Shown: one piece after another, positions 54,011 to 64,000 of the stretch | Numbering within the stretch: the first letter of the stretch is position 1 | How the letters are laid out: the number at the start of each line of letters is the position of its first letter | From: Timema cristinae | Taxonomy: Eukaryota > Arthropoda > Insecta > Phasmatodea > Timematidae | Length of the DNA stretch: 64,000 bases | Direction of reading: 5' to 3' | Assembly: GCA_039000515.1 (NCBI GenBank) | Contig: JBCFYV010000012.1 | Span: 114,463,949 to 114,527,948 of the forward strand | The notes under the pieces: model-generated | What the model was told of the DNA's origin: nothing | What the model saw: only the letters and a program-made list of their open reading frames with translations | Databases searched by the model: none | Program-made: the position numbers and the translations under genes

Positions 54011-56874
54011 AATGAAACAGTATTACTTGTGTTTTATGCACTTAGATTAAGGCGTTGAATGACCCTTTATCTCCCATTTCTCATGTTAATGTATAGTCCA
54101 TTCGCACCAGAGTGGTGGTAACAGCTAGAAGACGTAAACAAACTGTTAAAAGAAGAACATAAATAAAAAGTAAAACAGTTAGTTCGTTGTAAAAGTATTG
54201 ACTTTAAAAAGTGACAACAAATCAACATTTGGTCTTGTAACTCACATAGTTTGGCGAATGAATACATGCGAATAGATCTGGTAACTTTTGCTAGCTGTCA
54301 GTTACCAACACTCCAGTGGCGAATTGACTGTATTTACATTCTACGAAGAGTTTAAATTTTTTATCTTTTTATTTTGTCGTGGTTTGTTTATGAACTTTTT
54401 TTAATCATCTACAACTCAGGCTATTTAGTTTATTTACAAAAAATAGCCAGTAGGAATATTCTTGCCAGAATTTCTATAGTAGGTGCAGGGGTAGGACCGA
54501 TGTAAGACCTGTTCCATAAAGTATTTATCTGAGAGTCACCAGTTTGAATGCAAATTGCTACCAGCTTGTAAATAATCGTGTGGTCTATATTTTACTGAAT
54601 CAGAGGATACAGGATTTTCGTTTTATTTTTATTGACAATTTTTAAGAAGCGTTGTTGTGACTATCCTCTTTTTTAATGCCACCAAAAATGAAATTACACA
54701 CAGTTAAGCACATACACCAAAATTTAAAAAAACAAACATAAAATAAATATTTTAATCTCAGATAAAAATAAATACTACAGTACAAGGATTTTGAAAAATA
54801 ATCTTTTAAAAGAACATCATTACGTTCTGTGGGTATGACTGCTAGAAATTTCTCGCTAAAAAGAGAATTCGGTAAAAACTAATCCCTAGAGAAACACACT
54901 TCGCACACAAAATTTACCACTTTTTTTTTTGTTTAAAGTGAAAACTCTACAATATTACAAAAGATTTTAAAATACGCTGTACTCTGGGTTCATTATATTT
55001 TAACGTAGAGATGGCTTTTATTCATGTTTTCTTGCGTGCATCGCTTTTATAATGAGCAATTATCTCATACGTTTTGAAAAACGCCAAAGAATGAGCGTTA
55101 TTAGAAACAATAAAGCATCGTTTTTAAACTTCAAACCCTGAAAACCAAAAACATACAATGAGCCTACTTTAAAAGTTATAAACTGGAGCTAAGTTGGATG
55201 TTCATTTTATTTTAAATATAGCCTGATATATTTAAAAATAATTTTAAAATGGCAATTAAAGTACTTGGCGCAAATAGTTTACAAATGACGCAAACATTTA
55301 TATAATATAATGTTCTGCCCTCCTTTTTTACATTCCTGATTAAAATAAATGGTACGAAACCATCGTAAATATTTGATCATATATTATATTATAGTTTAAA
55401 ACAAAAATTTCAGAAAAAAAAGTTGCTTTCACTAAACTACACTTAAAGACGCTGCCTACTTGGCGAGTTTAAAGCTATATTGCGAGGCGGGTTGCATCTT
55501 AACTTGCCACGCCTCTAAGTACTATAAGCCCTACCACACTTAAGTCACCAATGAACGAAATATAAAGAGAAGAAAGAAAATTAGTAGTTCACCTTAGAAG
55601 GTGCCTTTTATTTTCTGTCGCTAACATTTCCCCTTGTAGGCTGAGGAGTGAAAACACCCATTCTATTATTTGCGTAGGGACAACATTAACTTTCATTTTA
55701 AATTACTTTTTTCTTGTTTCCTATTTTAGAGAGACATAATTATGTTTCCACGGACTTTTTAATTCCAAATCCTGGCAGGAATATTTCTACAGGACATTTT
55801 CGTGACTAGGCCAAATAATTTGAGTTTTAAAAAAAAATGCTTTTTCATTTAAAAAAAACTACTTCAAACTCAAACAAATAGTTTTGTGACAATGTTATGA
55901 CTATTTTTAGAATGATTTGAAAATTTATGGTCATCATTTCAATATAATATCTTTGAAACTCTCCAAATAAAACGTAAAAATATAAACAAAGAAAATCTTA
56001 TCCTTACTTGCCGCTACGTCCCAGATAGGCGACGTCGTTGAACGTAGCGAGGCCAGCGTTGTAATTCCGTTCACGATAGGTTTTTACCTGGATGACAGTT
56101 CGAAAATCATAGTTTAGGTTTTGGGTTGCCAACACTTGTAAAAGACCACAGTTTTGTTATAAATGTAAAGATCTTTAATTATCTGTTATATATTACATTT
56201 AAAATAACGTAACTTAAGTTTTCTCATACTATTTCATTTTTTAAATAATTTCTCTTTATCCAACTCGAAACAATATTTTAAACGTAATTAAAAGACTTAT
56301 TCTTCCTTTTGGAACGTTATTGATTTTGTGTAATATAGTGCACATATCAATATCTTTTAATACAGGCATCGTATTTACTTGGAAAAAAGAAAATTGTTGT
56401 CATTTTTTTTTACATACAATAAATGATTTTATGATTATTTTATCGTATTTTGAAATATTTAACTGAATAAAATATTTTCATCAACTGTGTGTCTGCATCA
56501 TGTAAAAAACTTGTTTACCGTTATGTTCAACCATATGGTTTAGGATTCGTCAGTCGCCATTTTGAAGCTATGTTCGTTAGAAGTTTGTGTGAAAGTGATG
56601 TTAATGTTTTTTAAGGGGAATAAAACTACAAATAAACTTTGTGTCCGACCTCAAATAAATATATAAAAACATTGGCCTAAATTACTGTGGTTAACTATCA
56701 CATTAATATATTACCATCTGTTTTCATTACAGTCATCCAAAGTGATAGATGTCAGCTGTTGGCGTAGTGATATATTAGTGATTACTTCTAGTGACATTTC
56801 GAGCTGTCAACCAGGTAAACTTAGCTCGTGAATGACTTATATGCATGTACATCTGATAAACAACTGTACATTGT
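54011..56874. other. 2.9-kb AT-rich spacer, no gene seen
   Basis: The longest stretch without a recognised SINE or array. Open frames do not exceed 66 codons. Phrases at 54385-54500 (gccagtaggaatattcttgc, tagtaggtgcaggggtagg) link to 17215-17300, to 63700-63735 and to the window start. A low-expression exon or regulatory DNA cannot be excluded by eye. Confidence 0.5.
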
Positions 56875-56889
56875 TATTTATCCTAAAAA

Positions 56890-57169
56890 GGGTGACCTGG
56901 CGGTCTAGGGGTCCGGGGTCCAATCCTCGTTCCCGGCAAGATTTATCTGATTACCAAACCCTTCCTTCCCCTCTGACAAGACGTGTAGTAATCACAACTT
57001 GTGAATGTGGAGAATGCCAGGCCTCCACCGTGGTTCGGATCCCACGTTAAACTGTAGGTCCTCCATCTCATCTCGCAATCACCCTACCATTACACATTAG
57101 CGTAAGTGCGTTTAACCCGAACGGTTAGTATGACGTGTGATAATAATAATAATAATATAATATATAATA
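56890..57169 (+). mobile_element. SINE B with a deletion in the head, perfect 15-bp duplication
   Basis: The duplication tatttatcctaaaaa is exact at 56875-56889 and 57170-57184. The head jumps from gtctaggggt to ccggggtccaatcc, missing about 35 bp between the A and B boxes. Body, tail and ATA run are intact. Confidence 0.95.
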
Positions 57170-57344
57170 TATTTATCCTAAAAAAAATTCCCCGAATATC
57201 CTTTCTAAATAAATCAATATCAACATTTTTGAAGATTGCAATCAATAAACTACCCTTAATTCTGGAGATAGAATTAAATCACGATTCCTACATAAGTTAT
57301 GACCATATAACGCATAGTTATCATGTCTGTACAAAATCCATTAA

Positions 57345-58030
57345 GGTGGAAGTGTTGGGAACGCAAAATAATGGCAATGTTTTTTTCAGTTTTCATAGCA
57401 AAAATTTTTGGCCAAATATTATATTATTATTATTATTAGCACCAAGTCTTACTACCCATTCGGGTTATACGCACTTACGCTAATGTGTAATGGTAGGGTG
57501 ATTGTGAGATGAAATGGAGGACCTACAGTTTAACGTGGAATCCGAACCACGGTGGAGGCCTGGCATTCCCACATTCACAAGATGTCTTGTCAAGGTGAAG
57601 GAAGGGTTTGGTAATCAGATAAATCTGTGCCGGGACCGCTGATTGAACCTCGGACTCCAACATAGAAGTCCGACACCTTACACCTAGACCCCAGGTCACC
57701 ATTTTGGCCAAATAAAATCAAATATTGCTCTAGTAGAAACATAGAATTTAATTTTCTTCAGACGGTGATATCAACAGTTGTTGAATATCTGTCATGAGCA
57801 TAACAACATTGATGAGAAACTTTTTAAATAATAGAAAAAGTTGTCATTAAATTTCAGGACACCCTCGAGAGATATTCAACAACTGTTGATATCAACATAT
57901 GAAGAAAATTAAACTATATGTTTATAACGGAGCAATATTTGATTTACTTTGACTATAAAAAATTGTTTTGATATAAAAAAGTTGCAAAAATAACCACTTC
58001 GTTTTTTCTCGCTTTGCTTTAATCCCCACT
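57345..58030. mobile_element. MITE-1 copy 3, split by a SINE B
   Basis: TTAA on both sides (57341-57344 and 58031-58034). Left end ggtggaagtgttgggaacgc and right end tttgctttaatccccact; the inner palindrome words (caacagttgttgaatatctg) match copies 1 and 2. Removing the SINE and one duplication leaves about 390 bp, the same as copy 2. Confidence 0.93.
57419..57701 (-). mobile_element. SINE B inside MITE-1 copy 3, perfect 13-bp duplication
   Basis: Antisense copy with an ATT run at the left (57419-57438), full body and complete head ending ccccaggtcacc. The duplication ttttggccaaata is exact at 57406-57418 and 57702-57714. Confidence 0.95.
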
Positions 58031-58271
58031 TTAAACCTTTTAAGCCAGTCCACACTATTCGTGAAATCGGGCGAATGTTTCGGCCGAATATTCCCCTACT
58101 TTCTTCACTCAATTCTGTCATGAAACCTACAAGAATATTCGCCTTCTGTGGACCTCACACACTTCTTATGGATATTCGAACAAATCATTCACTTCGGTGG
58201 TAGTCTCGGCTGCCAATACAGTGAACCGTGCAAGTGATGACGTCACTGCTCTCGTTGCATTTATTATACTA

Positions 58272-58304
<33 letters not shown>

Positions 58305-58470
58305 GCACCGCGTCTTACTACCCGTTCGGGTTATACGCACTTACGCTAATGTGTAATGGTAGGGTGATTGTGAGAATAAATGGAGGACCTACAGTTTAAC
58401 GTGGAATCCGGACCACGGTGGAGGCCTGGCATTCCCCACATTCACAAGATGTCTTATCAGAGTTGAAGAA
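58272..58470 (-). mobile_element. SINE B, 5' truncated
   Basis: ATT run (58272-58302), tail and body are present; the sequence leaves the family after gatgtcttatcagagttga, so the tRNA-like head is missing. Confidence 0.9.
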
Positions 58471-59002
58471 ACCTTTTTAGAGTTCGATGACGTGATCCAT
58501 CATAATCTCAAGGTAGTTTTTTTTTCCCGGGATTATAATACATACTTTACATGAAAAAGTAAACAAAATTCTAGAAAAGTATATTCGATTAAAGCAAATT
58601 AGAGATATAATAAATCAAACTATTAAAACCTTTATTAGTTTAGATGAAAACAGGACCATTCATAATGTGATGATTATAATATCGAGCTATTGATTTGTTA
58701 AAAAAAGAAATTTATCACGTAGCATTACAATGGCGTTACTACAATTCAGGCCGGTAGTTAAAAGTAATAATAGGTTACATAATCAAATTAGGTCTACTAT
58801 GTGTGTGTTCACTACCGTTTTTGGACTTTTATTGTCGGGGAGGGGGGTGGGGACGATTTTCAAACAAACCCCAAATAAAACCACCTTCCCAACGTTATTT
58901 CTGGTATTTTGTTGTTGTTTACACGCATCGGTGGGCACGCAGGCTATATGTCAAACTCATCTAGTGTGTTTCATTATGATGAAAAATCAGCTGTCTCTTT
59001 AG
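58471..59002. other. AT-rich spacer, no gene seen
   Basis: The open frame at 58730-59002 has no recognisable domain. Near 58920 acacgcatcggtgggcacgc is a short A3 head remnant. Confidence 0.45.
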
Positions 59003-59256
59003 CAACGCATCTTACTAACTGTGCCGCTTATACACAAGAGTACTAATTACAATAATGGGTTCAAAGGGATTGGGATGGTTGAATTTAGAGGAAGTGTAAC
59101 CTCACTTGGGTAGAGGGAAGATGGAAAACCATCTAGGAAAAAACAGCCCTAAGTACACTGGACCGAGATCGATCCTTGATCACCCCGTCTTCTGTGGTCT
59201 AGACACTAATATATTGCGAAAATATCACCATGGACCGTGCTGCCACCGATGCGGGT
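59003..59256 (-). mobile_element. SINE A-type, drifted
   Basis: Antisense: tail agcaacgcatcttactaac, body gaatttagaggaagtgtaac, head complement with ggaccgagatcgatcc and gctgccaccgatgcgggtt. Confidence 0.78.
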
Positions 59257-59492
59257 TAAATCAGACTGTTGCTGGCTCTTTTTTTTTAAAAAAAATCCCT
59301 GGTTTCATTCAAATCGTTTGACAACTGTTTTCAATTCAATGTTTTCTTATGAATATTTTTTTGGAAACGAATACAATCTTTAACCAAGTACATAAATGTC
59401 GAGAAGAATAAAGTCAGGCAACTGTAAAAGGGAAGGGGTGGGAGGTATCTGGGGGTGAGGGTGGGGGAACACAATACTGGTCCTCCCCGACC

Positions 59493-59557
<65 letters not shown>

Positions 59558-59562
59558 ATATT
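59493..59562. repeat. TA microsatellite with interruptions
   Basis: About 33 TA units with three register shifts (ttat, ttat, taat). Self-complementary. Confidence 0.95.
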
Positions 59563-59639
59563 CTGTGTGAGTTGGTTTGTGGACTAATGTTTACTAGACT
59601 AGAGTATATTATTTTGCAAAGCAAGAGGTTTTACAACTG

Positions 59640-60138
59640 ACCCGCCTCGGTGGCGTAGTTAGCTAACGCGCTAGTTTCGTGTTGAGCTCGAATGCCAAGG
59701 ATGGGGAGATCGAGGTTTAAATTTCGGCCGGGTAAACTGCGGGTGGTTTACCATTTTCCCTCCACGCAAATGTGGGTTAATTTCCTCTAAATTCAACCTT
59801 CCTAATTCCTAACTCATTATAGTAATTAGTACTTAAGCGGTGACGTGGTGGTCTAGGGGTAAGGTGTCAGACTTCTATGCTGGCGGCCGGGGTTCAATCC
59901 TCGGTCCCGGCACAGATTTATCTGATTACCAAACCCTTCCTTCCCCTCTGATAAGACATCTTGTGAATGTGTGGAATGCCAGGCCTCCACCGTGGTTCGG
60001 ATTCCACGTTAAACTGTATGTCCTTCATTTCATCACACAATCACCCTACCATTACATTAGCGTAAGTGCGTATAACCCGAATGGGTAGTACTTAATACTT
60101 AAAGCGTATAACCCGAACGGATAGTAAGACGCGGTGCT
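59640..60138 (+). mobile_element. SINE A interrupted by SINE B just before its tail
   Basis: A head (cgcctcggtggcgtagttag), B box and body run to tagtacttaagc at 59838. After SINE B the A tail resumes as tacttaaagcgtataaccc (about 60102) through agtaagacgcggtgctta. The phrase agtacttaa appears on both sides of SINE B, a likely target duplication of about 9 bp. Confidence 0.9.
59839..60093 (+). mobile_element. SINE B inside SINE A, tail shortened
   Basis: Full head (ggtgacgtggtggtctaggg) and body, but the tail ends at cgaatgggtagt without the usual aagacgcggtgc. A deletion removes about 18 bp of the body (between gataagacat and cttgtgaatg). Confidence 0.9.
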
Positions 60139-60204
60139 TAGTGTTATTATTATTATACAATTAATAAATTTCCTTACTAAAATTTAATGTCTTTCATTTA
60201 ATAT

Positions 60205-60365
60205 TCCGCTTACAGGGAGACTGGGGTTCGAATTCCAGCGAGATGTAATGAGGGTGATATTTTTGAAATGTTTTCCCACTTTCCCTTTGCGCCTATTCAG
60301 TTACATTTTCTCTCAACTCTACCTTTTTCATCCATACTCTATTAGAGTAATTAAAATGAGTACTT
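60205..60365 (+). mobile_element. Drifted SINE A-type fragment
   Basis: B box ggggttcgaattccagc and body ttcccactttccctttgcgc are present; head start and tail are lost. Confidence 0.6.
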
Positions 60366-60474
60366 CTCAATCGAATAGTTGGACGAGGCGAAATTTTTAT
60401 ATTGTTGTGGTATTTAAAATGAACTTAACTAACATAAAGTACATACTATATCAGCATGAGACTTACAAACTAAC

Positions 60475-60655
60475 TTAGTTGAGGAACTCACACCATACAC
60501 TACACACTCAGTATGAACATCAAAATACTTATTAATTTGGTAAAAAGAAAAATGTATATGCAGAGTATATTTCCCTCAGTATCTCCCAGAAACGAACCAA
60601 GGCCCTTTAGACTTGTGATCTACCAGAGTAGATAAGGTCACGTATATATTTATAA
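60475..60655 (-). mobile_element. Drifted SINE C-type fragment
   Basis: cccagaaacgaaccaaggcc and taccagagtagataaggtca align with the antisense SINE C head. The body is AT-rich and unclear. Confidence 0.45.
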
Positions 60656-60656
60656 A

Positions 60657-60900
60657 TTTAGCACTCCATTTTACTACCCGTTTTGGTCACACGCTTATGG
60701 ATTGACGCTAATATGTTAGGGATGAGGAAGGTTGGATTTATAGAAAATATACCCGCATTTGTGTGGAAAATGAGTGGAAAACCAACTAACCCACCACCCC
60801 TATATTCCAACCTCAATACACCCGATCAGGATTGGAACCCTAATTCCCCTGTCATCGGTAGTTCAGTCTATTGCGAAAGTGACGCTTTAGAATTTAGATC
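60657..60900 (-). mobile_element. SINE A2, antisense
   Basis: Tail gcactccattttactacccg, body gaaaatatacccgcatttg, head complement gtcatcggtagttcagtct and gcgaaagtgacgc. Confidence 0.8.
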
Positions 60901-62060
60901 CCTCGACCAAAAAAGTAAGTCATTAATATCCTGGGTTATAAACGTATTAGTTTTTCTTTAAGATACCTGATAAATATTTATTCCAAAAAGGGTGATAGGG
61001 GGTATATTAGAGCCAGAGTATAAAAGTTGCAAGTTAAATGTCTCCAATAGAAATATTAATAGATGCACACACAATACACAAAATTGATTTTTCTAAAAAG
61101 AAAAGATTAAAGAAAAAGTAAAATTGAAAACGACACCTAAACGACCCTCCCCACTCCTCTTTATTCCATATACACTAATATTTGTATAAGCTCCCCTAAC
61201 AGTAAATAGCTCGAGAACAAGGGTGGTAACCACCCCGGACGAAATAAATCTTCGCTCCTAATTTCCGCGTCGTGTTCCTGCACCCCTTCCCCCCAAGAGA
61301 GATAAGACCTTACCCCACCATTACTGCACCCCCACCCTCCGTTTGTTCCTGTTTTTTTTACGCAGACCACCCGTCCAGAGTCCGCTAGTATCGTAATCCA
61401 ACCCATGAGCTCCCCCCCCTCCCCCTTCCTTTTACTTCCAGCGCGCTCGTTCCTCTAAGCGGAGGGCAAGGGAACTATAACTGTTGAGGTTACGCCGCAC
61501 CTTAGCTAAACCACAGCTCGGTGGCGCGTACCACTTTTATTAGAGCACTTGGAATTAAAACGTGGGGAAAGGGGGGAGGGATTGTGGTATAATATCCGGA
61601 ATAGAGTTAGCATACACACCCTTTTTACGAGGACATCCCTCCCTACCCCCCAAATCCTTAAAACAAACACAGGATGCAACAACATCACGTGTCCTTTTAA
61701 ATTCTAGACGAGGAACGTGAGTAAACGCCAAAAGAGGGGGAAGGGGTTGTGGGGGATGAGTTTGTTGCATACGCGAGGGAGGGGGTAATCTTGCTAATTT
61801 CCGCCCCTAGCTTCCTTCTTTCTCATACAATATACATCTACTATAGGACGGGAAGGATGGAATAGGGGGGGGGGGGCTGGGTTGATCATAAATTTATATG
61901 TTTTAACCCTCGCTTACAAGTAAAGTCGTGTCTATTACGAGCTAAGAAACCAAAATAAGGAACTGAGCTTGCTACACGATGCAAAAGAGGAAAAAAGGGT
62001 TAATGTGGGTGAGGGGTGGGTAAAGTCGTAATAATAGTGAAATTAACTATTATCGAACAC
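60901..62060. other. Spacer with C- and G-rich tracts, no gene seen
   Basis: Small minus-strand open frames at 61161-61406 and 61506-61770 overlap each other in different frames and have no recognisable domain. G run at 61866-61877. Confidence 0.45.
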
Positions 62061-62237
62061 GGTTCGGTGACCGCGGAGTCTAACGCGCTACTCTCGCGGT
62101 AGACTAGACTGTCGATGAAGGGAGGATCGAACTTCGAATATCGGTTAGGTGTACTGAGGGTCGTTTTAAAAATTGTTTTCCACTCTACCTACAGGCAAAT
62201 GCGTATAACATGAACAAGTAGTAAAACGCGGGGACAA
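62061..62237 (+). mobile_element. SINE A2 with internal deletion
   Basis: Head ggttcggtgaccgcggagtc and body run to ggcaaatgcg, then jump directly to tataacatgaacaagtagta (the tail), losing about 70 bp. Confidence 0.82.
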
Positions 62238-62279
62238 TATATATACAGTGGACTATCAAATAGTGTTCACTGTGTACTC

Positions 62280-63020
62280 AGAATATACAAAACAATAGTT
62301 TCACAGACGTTCTCTATGGGTGTGAAGCATGGTTTACCTTACGCGACGAGATTTATTATTATCATCACCGCGTCTTAATACCCGTTCGGTTGTACGCATT
62401 TACGCTAATGTGTAATGATAGGGTGATTGTGAGATGAAATGGAGGACCTACAGTTTAACGTGGGATCCGAACCACGGTAGAGGCCTGGCATTCCACACAT
62501 TCACAAGTTGTGATTAATACACGTCTTGTCGGAAGGTGAAGGAAGGGTTTGGTAATCAGATAAATCTGTGCCAGGACCGAGGATTGAACCCCAGACCCCC
62601 AGCACAGAAGCCTGACACCTTACCCCTAGACCACCAGGTCAGCCTACACGACGACAAGAACTTTAGAGTGTTCGAAAACAAAGCACTTAGGAAAATATAT
62701 ACTTCAAAATGGGATAAAGATAATGGAAAGTGGAGTAGGATACATAATGTTAAGTTGCATACCCTGTACTCATCGCAATAATTTCTTAAGGTAATCAAAT
62801 CTCATAGAATACGGTGGCAGGACATGCAAAGCGTATGGAAGAATATAGAAGCCATGTTCAGGTATTGTCTGGTAGAGCCAATGGGAAGAGACCAGTGGGA
62901 AGACCTAGATGCAGATGTGAGGATAACATTAGAATGGATCTGAAAGAGATAGGGTTTAATGAGGTGGACTGGATAGAACTAGCTCAAGATAGGGATAGGT
63001 GTATGAGGTTGACTGGATAG
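62280..63020 (+). pseudogene. Non-LTR retrotransposon, C-terminal end of ORF2, split by a SINE
   Basis: Left part up to 62349: VLYGCEAWFTLRDE. Right part: FRVFENKALRKIYTSKWDKD (62670), WSRIHNVKLHTLYSSQ with a stop, then HAKRMEEYRSHVQVLSGRAN (62824), GKRPVGRPRCRCEDNIRMDL and WIELAQDRDRCMRL to 63017. The LYGCE-W, R-FE-LRKI, GRPR-R-EDN-DL and W-ELAQDRD motifs in that order are typical of the ORF2 tail in insect non-LTR elements. The catalytic reverse transcriptase region is not in the window. A frameshift near 62810 and one stop show decay. Confidence 0.85.
62350..62644 (-). mobile_element. SINE B inserted in the retrotransposon relic
   Basis: Antisense, full length, with attatt tail at the left. 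Duplication tacgcgacga (62340-62349) and tacacgacga (62645-62654), one mismatch. It separates LRDE from the DNF/FRVFENK segment. Confidence 0.93.
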
Positions 63021-63108
63021 AATGATCAAGATATGGATAGGGTGTAATGGGTGGACTGGATAGAACTAGCTCAAGATAGGGATATGGTGTAGTGAGGTGG
63101 ACTGAATA
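62961..63108. repeat. Short tandem duplication of the retrotransposon end
   Basis: The phrase ggtggactggatagaactag, or a close form, recurs at about 62962, 63004 (ggttgactgg) and 63050, followed each time by caagatagggata. Two to three units of about 45 bp. Confidence 0.8.
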
Positions 63109-63110
63109 TA

Positions 63111-63331
63111 CAGTAGCCCCATGACTTCTTTGGTGCTGACTGACAGCTCACAGCTGACTTCTGACAGTCAACATTTAGGTATATACCTAAATGTTGACTG
63201 TCAGAACTGACCACCGCTAAACACATGTTTTTTGCAGAACATATGGTTCGGCGTAGGGATACATAATTTGGTTGGTAACTTTTTAAAGCCGTCAGATGTC
63301 AGTCAGCACCAAAGAAGCCATGGGGCTACTG
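63111..63331. mobile_element. MITE-2 copy 2, TA-flanked
   Basis: Same ends (cagtagcccc on both strands) as 9683-9910, TA at 63109-63110 and 63332-63333. The internal inverted pair around tatacctaa is better preserved (gacagtcaacatttaggta against its complement). Confidence 0.93.
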
Positions 63332-63333
63332 TA

Positions 63334-63735
63334 GCTTTAAGGAAAGGTGTCAAAACTATCAATAACGTTTTTTTAATGGTAAACAAACCAATGGTATTAT
63401 AAACATAATTTTTTGTTTATGTATTCAAATGTAATGTTTCCACGGTCAGTGATTTGGCTTCTTTCTTTTTTTCCTATTGTTGTTCTGCGAGAGTATTCTT
63501 CCCTCACGTTGGTTTGCCTGAGTGCTACAATCGTGTATTTTTCGCCATCACCACCAACAAGCAAGAAAAACGACTCGGCAACAGATATACTTAATTTATA
63601 ACGTACGAAACGTCCCTAATATTAAACAATGAGGAGTGAGGACATGTGTAACAAGTGTACTGTGTCATCGGGACTGTTAGAAGGTCGTGCGTGACAGATG
63701 TTAAAACAATGATCAGTAGAAATATTCTGATCGTC
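63334..63735. other. Spacer, no gene seen
   Basis: The open frame at 63413-63601 has no recognisable domain. The phrase cagtagaaatattctgatcg at 63714 resembles the low-copy repeat at 54450 and 17263. Confidence 0.4.
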
Positions 63736-64000
63736 AGGTGGAGCGAGGAGCCTATAGTTTGACCGACAGACAGAGAGACTATAGTCTGATCGGGAGACAG
63801 AATGAAGAGACTATAGTCTGATCGGGAGACAGAATGAAGAGACTATAGTCTGACCAGCAGACGGAGTAAAGAGACTATATAGTCTGACCAGCAGACGGAG
63901 TAAAGAGCCTATAGTCTGACCAGCAGACGGAGTAAAGAGCCTATATAGTCTGACCAGCAGACGGAGTAAAGAGCCTATAGTCTGACCAGCAGACGGAGTA
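63736..64000. repeat. 30-34-bp minisatellite, running off the window
   Basis: Two unit types: ctatagtctgatcgggagac plus agaatgaagaga, then ctatagtctgaccagcagac plus ggagtaaagag. An optional duplicated ta (ctatatagtctg) changes the length. At least eight units; the right end is beyond 64000. Confidence 0.95.

Overview
This is 64 kb of repeat-dominated animal nuclear DNA with no host gene that I can support. The evidence for an arthropod, probably an insect, is a short run of the insect-type telomere motif TTAGG near 53640, a decayed DD-type transposase of a kind common in insects, and several insect-style non-LTR retrotransposon tails. From memory only, translations of the two commonest SINEs (words such as [11 protein letters not shown]) resemble unnamed proteins deposited for Timema stick insects; I could not check this.

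Layout. Positions 1-6000 hold a 40-bp minisatellite, a palindromic MITE and a very old 142-bp satellite. Positions 6000-11300 are SINEs, two non-LTR tails and a TA-flanked MITE. Positions 11295-14922 hold a 57-bp minisatellite abutting a transposase pseudogene, which was later hit by a TTAA-flanked MITE and by a SINE. Positions 19099-27655 are an 8.5-kb array of a 27-bp unit with a badly degraded middle. Positions 31000-40400 hold a G-rich array, a hAT-like element carrying a 28-bp array, a 48-bp G-rich array, a 62-bp array and a long-inverted-repeat element carrying a 106-bp array. Positions 42538-44314 are a 37-bp array. From 44 kb to the end the window is dispersed SINEs, MITEs, non-LTR tails and AT-rich spacer, ending in a 32-bp array cut by the window edge.

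Family names used here are local. SINE A (subtypes A, A2, A3) has a tRNA-like head and SINE B a different tRNA-like head; both end in the same tail, containing CCCGAACGGG and GTAAGACGCGGTGCTAA, then an ATA/TAA microsatellite. SINE C and SINE D are rarer. MITE-1 is about 391 bp, nearly all inverted repeat, with TTAA duplications. MITE-2 is about 225 bp, starts CAGTAGCCCC and has TA duplications.

How the parts relate. Nothing here works as an operon or pathway. The main interest is stratigraphy: insertions inside insertions, several with readable target-site duplications, and tandem arrays that sit inside transposable elements. Almost every long open frame in the window is a product of stop-free tandem repeat units. 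No convincing new functional system was found; the best candidates for undescribed biology are the MITE-1 family, the shared SINE tail and the arrays nested in transposons.
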